Made by a program: the position numbers and the translations under genes. This document shows, piece by piece, positions 1 through 13,600 of a stretch of 64,000 nucleotides of DNA. Source of the stretch: Saturnia japonica (Eukaryota; Arthropoda; Insecta; Lepidoptera; Saturniidae); contig CM065309.1 in assembly GCA_033032175.1 (NCBI GenBank), positions 13,516,001 to 13,580,000 of the forward strand. The letters are read 5' to 3'. The notes under the pieces are model-generated. The model did no database searches and had not been told where the DNA came from. It saw only the letters and a list, made by a program, of their open reading frames with translations. Numbering within the stretch: position 1 is the stretch's first letter; every line of letters begins with the position of its first letter.

Positions 1-539
1 GGCTGGTAATAATGTAATATTAGGTACATCATACCTTACGAAATAAACTTTGACTTAATGTATCTTATCTCGAGTAACAGCAAGTACTTATCTATCTATA
101 TAAATAAAAAGATAGAGGTTTGCCGTTGTGCGCGCATTACTCAAAAACTACACTGGATATATTTTGATAATTTGTTTTTGTTTAACTCCTTAGATACTTA
201 GTCTTTATATATAAAAAAAACACGATATCTTCATACACAATAATTCTGTAGTAAATGCGTGCGGAACCGTATACACAACTATTTATTTTATAAAGTTGTA
301 GATTTTACTTATACTTATAATTGTTTCGCTTAGTTTTAGTTTCAGCAAAAAGAGACTGCTTTTTGCATTTTCGGATTAGAGCAAACAGTAGATACGAGTA
401 GAGAAATAGAAATTTAATTGGCATGAAACATAAAAATCTAAAGTGTGAATTTTATAAAAGGATAAATTTATTTTAATTTTTTATATTTACTTTAAAGGAA
501 TATAACAATAATAATGTGGTATTTAATATACGATTACAG
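1..539. other. intron sequence upstream of the first visible CRYL1 exon
   Basis: AT-rich sequence with no reading frame or repeat that I recognise. The exon starting at 540 begins in mid-codon after an AG acceptor, so this stretch is read as intron. The N-terminal exons, which should encode the glycine-rich NAD-binding loop, must lie to the left of the window. Confidence 0.6.
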
Positions 540-2611
540 GTACTTGTGATTTAGCTGTCGCTGTTAAGGATGCGATTTTCGTACAAGAATGTGTCCCGGA
601 AAATTTGGAACTCAAAAAGAAAGTATTCCAAAATTTGGACAAAGTGGTTGACAGCACCACTATCTTATCGAGTTCTACGAGTACAACTCTACCGTCGCTT
701 TTTTCTGAAAATATGAAGCATAAGGCCCAGGTAAATTGTTTTTTTTTTTCTTTGTTATACTTGTTTGGTACCTAGTGCTGCTGCTTTCTATGTTAATGAT
801 AACGGGTTTAATTCTCGGCCGGGTTCTTGTATTCTACATTTTGATATTAGTTTTTAATATATATATTGCCATAATTTAATTATGTATATATAATAGCCGA
901 TTAATATTAGAACATTACACACTTTAATTTTAATCATTTTGGCGTTTATTGGTCACTTGAGAAAATAATTTTCAGAGAGTAGTATTGCCAGTTGTCCCGA
1001 TTTAATGTGATAGATTCAGCTTTCTAGAAAATTGTGTAGGATGTAAAAGCCTCAACAGTTTGCTGACTGCATCTGGTTACATTAATTATAAGTGTGTTCA
1101 GGACTCTGTATACGGTTCATGAGGTTGTTGAATATGATTGGATTCTTAGATTAAATTGTATTACCTACATTGGTAGTAGGGATATCAGATTTTATGCTAA
1201 TTTATTTCCTTGATTATTGAGAACATATTACATAACTTGTATAGTTCCTAACTGAAGATTAATTGACAGATAAGAAAACCTGCCTCATCTCATTTTGCGC
1301 ATTTATATTCTTTTACGATATTTTATGTCACAGGATACATTACGAAATTAATAAATAAGTTTTGTTTTAGGTAATAGTGTCCCATCCAGTAAATCCACCA
1401 TACTATGTGCCACTTGTAGAGATAGTTCCAGCGCCCTGGACAAACCCGGAGGTGACTAAGAAAACAAGAGCTATCATGGAAGAAATCGGTCAGGAGCCCG
1501 TAACGCTCTCAAGGGAAATCGATGGATTCGTTCTTAACCGTATTCAGTGAGTAATTTTACTGTACCTTATGGTAAGTGACAGTTTATAGATGATAGTATC
1601 ACCGTCTTACTACACCACAGAGGTCCGGAATTCAAATATCGCGAACATAGGGCCGACAGTCACAATTTCGTTGCGCAAAAAATACATTCGATAGCAAATA
1701 GAGTTGTCCCAAAATTTGTGATTAAAATTGTCATTTTCCAGATACGCAATACTTGACGAAGTGTGGCGTTTAGTGGACGAAAAAATTATTGATGTCAAAG
1801 ATATTGACAAAGTTATATCGGAGGGTCTTGGTATGCGGTACGCTTTTCTTGGATCACTCGAAACTGCGCATTTGAACGCTGAAGGCATGGATAGTTACAT
1901 TGATCGGTAAGTACTACCCAACAGTATATATCTACACTACACTTAACAATTATTATTTTATTTACCTATAAGTAGCACATCACAGTGGTGGCATTGCACA
2001 GTACAATCCAAAAATAACGACAACCGAGAAGATTGTCAGTCCATCGCCGATTGTCGTTCTCATGCTGGCACGTAAGCCTCTAAGCTAAGCAAAAGCCTAC
2101 ATATACATTTTATCAATATTTATAAAATCAATCATATGTTCTTGCAATAATTTGGAAATACATGGATTTCTTCGATTAACTACATTATCCATTAAATGTA
2201 TTTCAAATGCTATTATATTTACAGATAGTGTAGTATGAATTTTGATAGCTTTAAGGTAGAATAATTTTAGTACCCCTGTTAATTTAGTAGAGACGTTACT
2301 AATTAATGTATGCAAGAAAAACGAAAATTTTAGACCGTATTAGAAGACCATCAAAACTTTTACTAGCTGAACTTTAAAACAAACATGCAAAACGTCTGAT
2401 TTTCAGATATGGAGAGACAATCCACAATGTTAGTAAGACATTTGGACCTATACCAAAAATGACAACAAGTAAAAGTAGAGAAACAGTATGCAAACAATTA
2501 GAAAAGATGACACCCTTGGAGAAATTAGAGGAACGTCGTGCGTGGCGTGATGCTTGCCTCACGCGGCTATCTATTCTCAAAAAAGAAATGAACAAGAAAT
2601 ACACCAGCTAA
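540..2611 (+). CDS. CRYL1: L-gulonate 3-dehydrogenase / lambda-crystallin homologue, 5'-partial, four exons
   Basis: Exons 540-730, 1371-1546, 1742-1906 and 2407-2611 (TAA stop) join in frame across GT-AG introns. The product is the C-terminal three quarters of a CRYL1-type enzyme of the 3-hydroxyacyl-CoA dehydrogenase family. By family knowledge it is an NAD-dependent cytosolic oxidoreductase converting L-gulonate to 3-dehydro-L-gulonate in the uronate/pentose pathway. Exon 1 here carries [18 protein letters not shown] and the SSST segment that follows the NAD-binding fold. Exon 2 carries [17 protein letters not shown], which includes the catalytic His and Glu, and DGFVLNR at the domain boundary. 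Exon 3 carries [12 protein letters not shown] and [10 protein letters not shown] of the C-terminal helical domain. Exon 4 carries FGPIP and the basic C-terminus. About 75 N-terminal residues are missing off the left edge. No frameshift or stop is seen, so the gene looks functional. A broader 3-hydroxyacyl-CoA dehydrogenase role is the main alternative. Confidence 0.93.
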
Positions 2612-4194
2612 ATCAGTGATATCTCCAACTAAAATCATGTTTTATTTTACTTTTGTTTGATTAAAAAGCTTTTGATTTAATGGCCAAGATATATTGCTTC
2701 ACCTACTGAAACCTACACCAACCTCCAAGCAGATTTTGTATTTCTTTTTCTCTGTTGTTTCAAATGCTACTGCTGAGTACGTCAATCGATTATGCGAATC
2801 GTGGACGCACTGCATACTACTGAATGTTCTGTTTTTTGTCTTCACAACAGCATTCCTACTGAATACCTAAAAAATTGTTAACGCTGCTTTAGCACAGGCA
2901 CTTTTCTGAAGCACGTTAAGGATAGTCTTCAAATACTCTTGTAAGATGTCGACAATGTTTGAACGAGAGTTTTCTATTGTTCTTTTTAATGTGCATTTTA
3001 AAAGCACATATAATAATGAGGTAATCTGTACCAGACTCCACAGATAACTGTATTTCTACGTAGGTACTTAGATATGTTAAAAATAAAATTTGGAAAGCTT
3101 ACAAAGTATAAGATTGTTTTATTACAAATATGTAAACAAAATGTTAGGTTACATGCCTAGTGTACCTATGTCGACAATTTTTAACAAAAATGAAAACAAA
3201 CTACAATGATTTTGAGAAGTTCCCTGGTGTACCATCGAAGTCAAAGGTCCAATGCCAATAAAATGAAAATGTGACCACCTTTGAGGTATCTCCTTACAAC
3301 AAAAACAGAATCATATAAATCGGTTCATAAACAAAGAAGTTATGGCATCCATATTGGCTTATCCATAAAAAAAAAACAATCGAATTGAGAACCTCCTCTT
3401 TTTTTTGAAATCGGTTAACAAAATAGGTTGGACTTCGGAATCGCTTACGCTGAATATGCATTTGTGAAGGGGGGAGGAGCGAGGGGAGGGTTATAAGTAA
3501 TCCCCTGCGAAGGAAAAATGCGGAAACAAATAGTTTCGAGAAATTAACTTTTTTCAATTTTGAGGTTATGTCTATCTAGGAATTGTACATGAATTTCAGT
3601 GAATAATTATTTGAATTACGATCACTGTCCAAAAGTAAATTAACCAGTTTTAACACCACAACGGAAAAACGAAATTATCTCACTCAATACAAAAAACGAC
3701 ACAAAATGTTAAAGTAGGTCGTTTTTGACGTAATTACCACAATATATTTTTTCAAAAACGAACAAAAACGTGTATAGACAAAAATTGATCTCCAAAAATT
3801 TTTACCTGTCGTTCAAAAGTGTACTTTATAACAACTACTTAGAAGTGACATTTGTACTGCTAGATTTAAAAAGATGCGATTTTAAAAGTTTATTTCTCAA
3901 AAACTATTTTATTTCTGCAGTGTAAAAATTTACATTTAGCATAATTATAGAGTGATGTAACTGTAAAAAATAGTTGGGAGTCTTAACTCGACGGTAGGTA
4001 GCGATTGTAAAGCTGAGCCCGAGGGCTAAGGTTAGTGTTAAGTAAGGATTAACGTTTGACCACAATCACACTTCACGTTAAGTAACGGTATAGGTAGTAA
4101 GAAAAAGATAAGTATAGAAAGGAGACCTAATCTAAAGCAAAGCGCCCAGGACAGAACGCTATAAGTGTTCCACAACAGATCTTCAAGTTGAGGA
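2612..4194. other. 3' flank of CRYL1 and intergenic sequence
   Basis: No further coding region is visible. AATAAA hexamers at 3082-3087 and 3257-3262 are possible polyadenylation signals for the CRYL1 mRNA. They are several hundred bases past the stop, and in AT-rich DNA they could be chance. Short open frames here have no recognisable content. Confidence 0.35.
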
Positions 4195-4445
4195 TGAAAC
4201 GTGTTTTTTTCTGACTGACTATTCTGTTAGTCTTAGGGGCCCTTAATAATTAGAGCCGCTGATGGCTTTTACAGCTTCATCAGGCTTGGAGGCGAGCGCT
4301 TAAGGCACTCAGCCGCGAAAGCGTGGCCAACATGCGCGCAAGGGTGCCAAAGTGGCAGGACATCGGTTTTGGCTGTTACCGCGATTGCGAAAAGGTCGCA
4401 AAATACCACCATACTACCCCCATGCTATAGTTCCATGGTTCATCA
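4195..4445 (+). repeat. dispersed repeat, copy 1
   Basis: The sequence running from the CTGACTGACTATTCTGTTAG motif through a GGGCCCTTA motif to GCCGCTGATGGCTTTTACAG recurs in diverged form at about 5355-5430. The locally higher GC content and the two-copy structure suggest a transposon-derived piece. The family was not identified. Confidence 0.45.
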
Positions 4446-4854
4446 TAAAAAATTTACAAGCAAAAATTACGACATCGTATAAGTAGATGATGATATGAAA
4501 GTAGTGACTCCAGATTCTCTTTTAGGTAAGTAACAAGTTTTTACGTCGGCGGTATTATTCGGCATTTGAATCTTAATAAAATTGTTGCATGCTTATATTA
4601 AATACGAAATTAATGTAATATTTGACTGCGACAATGTAGTTTTATTATTGTTATGGCGAAAGAGTCAAGACTTATAGGTACCTACCTACTTACTGAAAAC
4701 TAGTACCGTACTTACTGTTGTTGCTTACATCTTTGATCCTTCTTCTTTTTTCTAACTTGGTAACTAGTTTTTTTACTACAGACCATTATTGCCATTATTG
4801 AGTGAGTATAGAGTGTCCTATGATGATTTATTTTTTTAACACAATGGTGGCAGG

Positions 4855-5190
4855 TTTATAAGAGGCCAAGAGAAATGAGCAAAATTGGGACACGATGGTA
4901 CCCTAGAGAAGGGAAAAAGAAAAGGGGCAGACTACAGAAAAGGTGGGATGATGACATTATGCAAGTAGCAGGAGTAACGAGGAATAAAGTGGCCCAAGAG
5001 GGACAGGAATGGAAAAGGTTGGAGGAGGCCTACAAAAAATAATTAAGTATTAGAATATTATAGATTAAAATTAGTTTAGTTTCAAAATATATAATTGTAT
5101 ATCCATAATCATAGTTTTTAGTTCTTAATACTTTGTAAATAGATACAAAGATGGTCTGAATAAAGGGCTTTATAATTATTATTATTACAC
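4855..5190 (+). mobile_element. 3' end of a non-LTR retrotransposon (LINE)
   Basis: An open stretch at 4875-5042 encodes the typical C-terminal tail of an insect endonuclease/reverse transcriptase. It has KKKRGRLQKRWDDDI followed by QVAGVTRNKVAQEG and EWKRLEEAYKK, then a stop. About 150 bases of 3' UTR follow, ending in an AATAAAG signal and a (TTA)n tail at about 5172-5190. Everything upstream of the tail is missing, so this is a 5'-truncated dead copy. A related and more decayed C-terminus lies on the other strand at 47160-47330. The exact LINE clade cannot be told from the tail. Confidence 0.7.
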
Positions 5191-5349
5191 GGCAGGTTTA
5201 TCACAATCCGCAGAGTCCAGCCAATAGCGGCGCACGATCATGCGGCCATGCCCCCCCCCTCCCCCCCCCAAATCGTCTGCGACAGATCGTGCAATGTAAT
5301 AGCCCCTTTAAACTTTCTATAGAGTTTTTATGGCGTCTCAAATTTTTTT

Positions 5350-5445
5350 TTTTTTTAGATCTGACTACACTGTTAGCCATATGGGCCCTAAAGCCGCTGC
5401 GGCTTTTACAGCGTCACTGGACTTGGTCGTCTCAAAATTCATGAT
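5350..5445 (+). repeat. dispersed repeat, copy 2
   Basis: A diverged second copy of the repeat at 4195-4445. It shares a CTGTTAG-like core, GGGCCCTAAAGCCGCTG, GGCTTTTACAGCGTCA and a GGACTTGG end. A poly(T) run precedes it. Short C runs at about 5252-5270 lie just upstream. Confidence 0.45.
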
Positions 5446-6925
5446 CCTTGTTATTATTTCCAATCCACTTTAGCTGTGTTACGCAAAATGCTATCTGTAT
5501 TACACAATAAAGGGCCAAACAACACAAATGAATGAATAAAAAACAAAAACCACTACATGACTGTAGCGACATCTCTCGCCACAACTGACGCATCAACGCA
5601 TCGACACAACTACGTAGCGACACATAGCGACATCTATCGAGCCACATAGGACGCATCCTACTATCCTACATTGCGCTATAGAAATTCACTCTATCGTTGA
5701 GTATATATACAAGAACCCGACTACAACAGTCAGGGCAGCTGCCCACCAGGTATAGTACCCGTCTGGCCGGAGGATCCTCCCTTTTCTATGGCGGATGAGG
5801 GACTTTACTCTCTGTTCCTCACTCCGCTAAATGACAGTTTGAGATCCCGCTAAAAGCTCCAACTTGTGATGAAAAGGATAAAACTTAAATTGATTTTTAT
5901 TTATTGAAGTTGAAGAAAATCATCTGACATTTTTAGTTACTAGATAAAATTCATACAACTTTTTATTACATTCAAGGTAGGTACCCTCGATGCCTTCAAA
6001 ATCTGTTGAGTAGGTGCTGGTAATACAAAATAAATAAATAATTATTATTATATCCGCTCCACACACTCGCCGGGTGAAGGCGAGTGGAGGCGAGTCCGAG
6101 TGTGTTTAGTCCCTACTCGCATCGATTCGTGTATACTCGCGTCACTTTTTCGCGCCGCTCGCTTTCTTGTCGATATTTCGGAAAAGATCAAAATGGCGAG
6201 TGACGAGCGCTAGTTGCCCCTCCACACGCTGCACTTACGTGCATGATTGCTAACTCAATATCAGGGGTGGGTGCTAAATGACATCTCAAAAGTGCTAGAT
6301 TGGTAGACATTTTCAAAAGTAATGTTAAAACTTGTTCAGAGAACTGTATTGGAATGTGAGGGCACAGCCATTTAAATTCTTTTTACTTAATAAAGTTAGT
6401 TTACGTTTTGGCTACGAAAGCCCTTTTTTTTAAACAAGGCTTTAATATTATTTGAACATGAAATAAAATAATTATTACAAAAAATTTCGAAAACGACGGA
6501 TACTTAACACACAGGTACGGAATAAAATATCAAAAGCTAAACCATAGAATGCCATAGATTAATATGAATATACGGAAAAGCTTCACTAAATCTACCAAAA
6601 CCACAGATCAAAGACTTTGTGGCGCCTCATTCGCCACTATTTTTGTACTGGCTGTTTCTAATCGTTAATATTAAAAAGTACTTAGGTGATGACATATCAG
6701 GGAGATATTTAAAAATTCAGACCTTTGTTTTCACGTCACGGTGTGTACTAAAACCTGTATTATTTTATTACAAAGTAAATGTGCTATAGCCCTACTAACT
6801 AGCATTATTATTGAACCCGCCAAAACTTCGTCTAGACTACTTCTTCTAGTTTTGACACGGTAAAAAGCACTTGCCAATGTCAATGTTTTTAAGCCTTCGT
6901 AAAATTTTCCCATAGACAAAGTGGG
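5446..6925. other. intergenic, GC-rich patches, no gene recognised
   Basis: Two patches stand out. At 5570-5660, GCGACA-type motifs are repeated imperfectly. At 6060-6235, GC-rich sequence is built around CACACTCGCC and its inverted form GGCGAGTCCGAGTGTG, with further CTCCACAC-type repeats. Both look like decayed mobile-element ends. No conserved protein is readable on either strand. Confidence 0.4.
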
Positions 6926-6927
6926 GT

Positions 6928-6960
6928 GTTCTGACAAGATGGCGGCTCTCTTGTCAGAAC
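6928..6960. promoter_or_regulatory. perfect 12-bp inverted repeat with a YY1/Pho-like motif in its loop
   Basis: GTTCTGACAAGA at 6928-6939 and TCTTGTCAGAAC at 6949-6960 are exact reverse complements separated by nine bases. AAGATGGCGGC at 6936-6946 spans the loop and matches the YY1/Pleiohomeotic core, which often sits near transcription starts of housekeeping genes. The site is about 735 bp upstream of the LKB1 start codon. A regulatory role is inference; a decayed transposon end is the alternative. Confidence 0.35.
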
Positions 6961-7694
6961 TATCTAGGGAGTTTTTGTGACATTCCAAAATGCATTTTTT
7001 CCGCTTTTTAATTATAATCCACTTCACTTAAGCACAATAACCAAACTATATCACGCAAAATTCCATCAATATTACTTAATATAAGGTCAAAAAATCTTAT
7101 TTATTTAAAAATAAAAACCACAACATGACACATGTCACTTTAAGATACGGCCAAAAACTCCTGCTTTTTGTCTGAGAACAAAGTCCAAAACATCTTTTTC
7201 TCATTATATGAAATAGTGTTTAAAAATCATACATTTTAAAAATCAATCGTTGCTTTTCTGTCTATTATTTCTAATATATTGGACCACAGATGGCGCAAAC
7301 AACGCTGCGGCACGGCCATCAGGGCAGTGTATACAATCAGTGTATACTGTGTGTATACTGTATTTTGTAAAAAAAAATCCATAGACCATAGTCACCATCA
7401 TAGATAATACACTCATACGGGAAGTCACCATGAATTCATAAACTAAAGAACTACGACAATTTGTAGTTTGCACAATTGTTATAAATTTTATTTACTTTTA
7501 AACTTTCAGTAGTAACCGTAGTAGGTAACACAATAATTTTTATAATGAATATTTACAAACCATAAAATCCTTAAAATTTGTAGTGTTTTGTTTGAAGTTA
7601 TGATTTAATTTTATTAATAACATAGCCTATTTAATCTCATGACAATAGGCCTTGCAATACGGACAGTTTTACAAATGTGTTGTTTTGATAGATA
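6961..7694 (+). other. upstream region and 5' UTR of LKB1
   Basis: AT-rich sequence leading to the LKB1 start codon. It must contain the 5' UTR, and probably the core promoter, unless an upstream non-coding exon exists. No clear TATA box or initiator can be singled out. A short match to 53645-53680 (CCAAACTATATCAC) begins at about 7040 and suggests some repeat content. Confidence 0.35.
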
Positions 7695-10600
7695 ATGGAT
7701 CCAAGAATGTGTAGAAAAATCAGTAGTAGTGAAAGTCTTCCAGATGCTGACAATGTTGAATTTGAGGTATCCAACGTGATAGCAGCGCAAGATAGCGACG
7801 ACAATTTTATGCTGGAAGGTAGTCCTGAGCCACATTCTGTAACATGGCTCGACGATGAGCATATAGACGAATTAGATCTTAATTTAGAACAAACCAATCT
7901 GTGCTTTCATAGAGTTGATAGCGCGGACATAATATACAGAAGTAAGAAAAAAAAATTTAAAATGGTAGGTAAATATGTGATGGGCGATGCACTCGGAGAA
8001 GGTTCTTATGGAAAAGTTAAAGAGATGTTAGACTCTGAGTCGTTGTGTAGACGGGCTGTTAAAATATTGAAGAAAAGAAAGCTAAGAAGGATCCCAAATG
8101 GCGAACAAAATGTACAGCGAGAGATACAGTTGCTGCGAATACTTAGACATAAAAATGTGATAGAACTAGTCGATGTTATGTATAATGATGAAAAACAAAA
8201 AATGTACCTTGTTATGGAGTTTTGTGTTGGAGTGCTCCAGGTGTGTTAAGTATTAAATTTTTTTTATTATCTTTGATAAATCTGTAATAAGATAAATAAT
8301 TCTACTATACTCTTATATTGAGGATAAAATCAAATAATGCTTTGTTCAAATTAGGTCCTAAGAATCCACATATGTATGTCATCAAACATCCCAGTCATTG
8401 AGAAGAGCTGGAAAGAAACTTAATTTTTTTTTATTCAGTTTCTTCAATTATACAAATTTAATAATATGTAATAGTTAATAATTATATTAATAATTTAATG
8501 AATGCACAAAGAGTGAGTTACTTTCAGACATCGTGTCTTACTAAGTCTACAATATTGTGTCAAATAGTAACATGTAATGTATAAAATATATGTTTCATGA
8601 TGGGTTTGATTTACTAGATTTTAGCTGTGACAATGTTCCTGATGTCTTAGAATGTGCTTAGTGATTCATCTTAATTTTATTACAATTGGATGAATGATTT
8701 AGGAACAAATAAGGGACAAACAAACAAAGAAAAATAAATTCTTGTATTTTATATAGCTATGGAGATATCATCGAGCATATTTATATTTGACTTAGAGTAG
8801 ATGTATGTTTGAAATAGTTAATATCAATTATAATTATTAGTGACTTGTTGATACCTGCGACTTTGTCTGCAGTGTTTATTATATTAATATAATAACAATA
8901 AGTGGTGTTAACACAACAAGAAAACACATCAAAGTCATAGTTTCTTTATTGAATATTTATATATATTTCTTCATTATATTTTATTAAATGAGGATATCTT
9001 GATAAAATAAATTTATGAGTACCAATTATCTAAAAAGTAAATAAAATTATTAAAATCTATCCAGTTGCTTGATACTTGCACAATTGCAAACTTCAATCAT
9101 TTTAGTTATAAAAATTTAAAATAAAAGGTATATTTACAATAATATCTCATATTTCACTTAGGATTGAAGTTTTCTTAAAAAAATGTAATGCTAAAGAAAT
9201 ATTAAAGCTTGTTTAATAAACATAAATAATATATTGAATAATAACCTTTTTCATAAAAAAGAGTTTAAATATGCCAATTTATTAATGGTCTAACCATTGG
9301 ATCCCTCAATATTGGTAAATGTAAAATTAAGATAAATAGTATAATATGATATTTTATGTTACTATGTTATTCTTATATATGACTGAGAAACAGCTGAAGA
9401 AGTTGTAAAAGTGTGACCCATTAGAGATGATGTCATGAAGGATGACATTATCAAGGGTGACATTCTCAGTTGGCCATTTTCAATAACATATCTGAGTTTA
9501 CTATCCCCAATTAGTACATATTTGTAATAAGTACTATCTTTAACTTAAGATGGATATCAACTTCCCTGTAATGTATGTATTCAAGCTATGGGATATGAAT
9601 ATTTATTATGTAGATATGAAAAACTATTCATTGATAGGTTATTGAAAAAAAAACTAAAAGCAAAAGGTTATATTTGTCTATCTTTAGTAACTGAAACAAG
9701 GATGGATAGGTTATTGAAAACAGCCAATAATCAACCTTCACTTGGTTGACTATGAGTAATGTCTGTAGCTATAACAATGGACCATCTCAAGGAGAATGTT
9801 GTTTACCTCAGATCTTGGTCATACTTATGGATTTCTTAGTATTTGGATTAGTAGTTGTATTTACCCGAACATACAAATATGTTTTGAGTACAATAAAATA
9901 GTAGTTTTTTTTTTTAGTGTAATAGGTTGTTCACTCCTGTAAGAAGGAAATATTTTAAAGAAATGAGGATCTCTTGAAGTTTTTAGAATATCTATATTAA
10001 TAAATCTGTAGTCCTTTAATAAATCTGTAGTCCTATCTGTATTATTAATATTCTTCAAAATTTCCCAATAGGCACACTATATGAACGATAGTGATCACAA
10101 ATATGGCATTGGCTATAAGAATCGTTAATAATACATTAGAAATCATAGAATATAATAGAAAATAATAATAATGTTCAAGGGATTTTGATGATAATTGTTG
10201 TCATGTATAAACAATATGAATAAATATAAAATTATGGAATGTAAATAACTAGTGCTAGTAACACACACATGTGGAGTCGAGTGCACAATGCTAGTTTATA
10301 AACTTATACATAAAATATTCAGTGATTATACCAGGTGCAGCCAATAACAAATTAAATAATATTAATGTTAGTAATATAATTTGACCATGACATGGATATT
10401 TAGTAAAAAAAAAATTCAAATTACCTTTACATTCTTATTTCTTACAATTTTTCTATGAAAACTAAGATTCAAATTAGGATTTTCTTATTCTGATTAAGGG
10501 ATAGAGCGATCCCTATCTAAAAACGAAGGTATTTATATTGATAAGTTTGAGGTTGATATAAATTTTGTATGAGCTTAACATTTTCATCATCTATGCTCCT

Positions 10601-13600
10601 AATTCCAAATCTTGTTTTAGTTGGTTGAATAAAAAAACAATTACATAAATGATACTTTTTTACACTGATTTAATTGTATCTGAAATTCTAGGACATGCTG
10701 GAGGCAAGTCCTGGCAAAAAGTTTCCACAAAGACAAGCCCATGACTATTTTACTCAGCTGCTGGACGGCTTAGAATATTTACATGGACAAGGAGTCATAC
10801 ATAAGGATATAAAACCTGGAAATTTACTTCTCACATTGGATCAAACTCTTAAGATTACAGATTTTGGTGTTGCAGAGGTAAGCTTTTTATTTCATACTGG
10901 CTGTACCTCATTGTTTCATCTCTGTTTACCAAATTTATTCGACTGTACCACCACTAACACTAGCCTATATAGTCTTTCTCATTTACTGTACTCTCCTACA
11001 GCTTGACAGATTGGTACATTCAAACAAACAGACAACCAACTCTTGAGCTTTGAAATATTTATATAGATTGAACTTTAAAATTATTGTTGATATTTATTAA
11101 ATTATTGGATTAAATTTTGTAATATTTTCATAGGGGTAATAGCTTGAAATGATTGATTTTTTAGGCATTAGACATGTTTTCTCCAGAAGATACATGTTAC
11201 ACGGGACAAGGTTCTCCTGCCTTTCAACCTCCAGAGATAGCTAATGGGGCTGAGCAATTTTTAGGAACAAAAGTAGATATATGGAGCAGTGGAGTTACAT
11301 TGTAAGTAAAATATTATGTTGTAGCAAAATATTATATTAAAATAATAATACCATCCTGAATGTGTCCTATTGCTGAGAAAAACTATGTATCATTGGAATG
11401 CCCTTAAAAAATGGTTTAATAATAACAAGATAATTGCTTAACAAAATTCTAATCTTCACATTGTTGTGTTCCTGTTGATTTAAATTACAGATTAATAACC
11501 AAATATAGTTATATTTTCAGGAAGTTTAGGTAATTAGAGTATTATTTTAATGTTAAAAATGTCACTTTTACAATGAAAAAATGTAAAAAAGTAGAAATAA
11601 TTTTGGAAAAATGTATACATATGAATTATGTTTTTCTCAAATTTTCAATAAAGATTATGGTTAAATTTCAACAATTGGGCGAATACTATTCGATATTTGT
11701 ACATATAATATATAGTCGCAAGTAAAATAATTTTCATTTAATGAAATTTATCTCATCAAGACTACTTTGTTTATGTAATTTTACATAAACATTGCAACAT
11801 GACTAGGTATCCAAAAGTAAATCATCAGACTCATCAGACTTACCTAAAAAGTAAATGTCTGTTATTAAAGCAGGCCATAATCCACCTCTGAAGGGCTTGG
11901 TCTTTGATGGTATGTTATATATTATTGTTAAATCAAATCCATATAACACGTATAAAAAGAATAACATTGACAAAATTATCTACCAGGCAGAACTAAGAGT
12001 AGGTCAGTGATAAAATATGTATATTTAGCACATTTCTATCCCTGCGCAAAGTTCCCGATCAATGAACCTACAACCTGTACCCATCTACCTTAGTTTGAAG
12101 GAGTTATTTATAATAATATGCAAACAATTATTTTTATCTTATTGCCTGTGTTATAATAATCAGTGATCGGCACGACCCGTGCCACATTGGTGTCAATGAC
12201 CTCAATCATTATGTGAATATGGATATTCCCCGGAATTCCAGCTTTCGAATCGGCGAACGAAAATAATATATATTCTCATTACAGTAAGTCCGTAACGGCG
12301 ATAAGATTAATGGTTTTTACCATAATTAATTAATTATGAACTCTACAATGAATTAACATGTGTTTTATAGATAAACAATAAATATACAATATAACTATGT
12401 TAATAAACATGAACGTTTCACTTCTCTTTTGTCTGTATAAAATTATAATAGCAGATGATAATTTTTTCGATGTTTTCTATTTTCAATCTATTTTTTTTAC
12501 ATCTAAAATCCATTTATGTGCCGAAAAACTTCTTTCTACTTCCACTGACGTGAGTGGAGCGAATTTATACAAGCATTCTTTATCGGTTGCGGACTTATTC
12601 GAGATTTTATCTGCATAAGTTCTGATGTCATCTAAATCAGGATTACGGCCCATAAACGCTTCTAATTTGGCTTGTATAACTAGATTAGAACTACAATTTA
12701 TTAATGTGCGAACTTCGTCAAATATTTCTAAAGTATCAACAATTGTAGTATCGCGAGCTTGTAGTCTTGTCAAGGCAATTTCGATTATTTCATAATTTTC
12801 GTGTATGTAAATTAAATCTCTTTTTGTGTTCGGCTTCCTCAAAATATTTTTTGCTTTTTTTATTTATATAGCGTCGGAATTTCTTAAACAGTTTAACACA
12901 TTATTTATTTCATTAAAATATTTCACACAGTATGAGACAGCGGAAAGCCAAGTGCCCCATTTGGTTATAACAGGTTTAGGAGGTAGAGGCAGGTCTGGGT
13001 ACATTTCTTTTAATAGTTTGACTCTACTAGGGGATTTCAAAAATTTTTTTTTTAAGTCGCCGATTAAATTATCTACATCAGTATGTTGAGATCGAATTTG
13101 TTCCGCAACTCGATGAAGAGCATGAGCCTAATAGGTTACATGTTTCATATTTGGAAATACTGTCTTTAATATTCGCCCCGCCTTCAACATATAGGCAACG
13201 CTGTCTGAACACATCAAAAGAACATTTTCAATATTATTTTCATAAGATTCGACCCATAAGTTTTTTAAGCAATCAGTTAAAAAATTTGCAATACTTTTCC
13301 CATTTACCACTTCCAACATTTTACATGCTACCAAGTATGTTTTATTATTTGAAACACGAGTTCAAGGGTTTCAATAAAAAGTGAACAATATATTATATCT
13401 ACCAAGGAAGTCCGTGGTTTCATCCAGTGATATCCACAATTTTTCATTTTTCACCGAACTATGTATAACAGTCATCTTCTCTTGATAAAATGTGTCCAGA
13501 TGTCTTCTAATCGTTCTCTCGCTAGGTAATTTTGAAAAAGGTATCTTAGCACAGGTGCAGCATATGTACTTTTGAAAAAATCTTGTGAATGCCGGATTTT

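Noticed and set aside
6731..7027. 98-codon minus-strand frame upstream of LKB1, as a divergent gene
   Set aside because: No homology recognised and no supporting splice or promoter structure; its middle is the perfect inverted repeat at 6928-6960.
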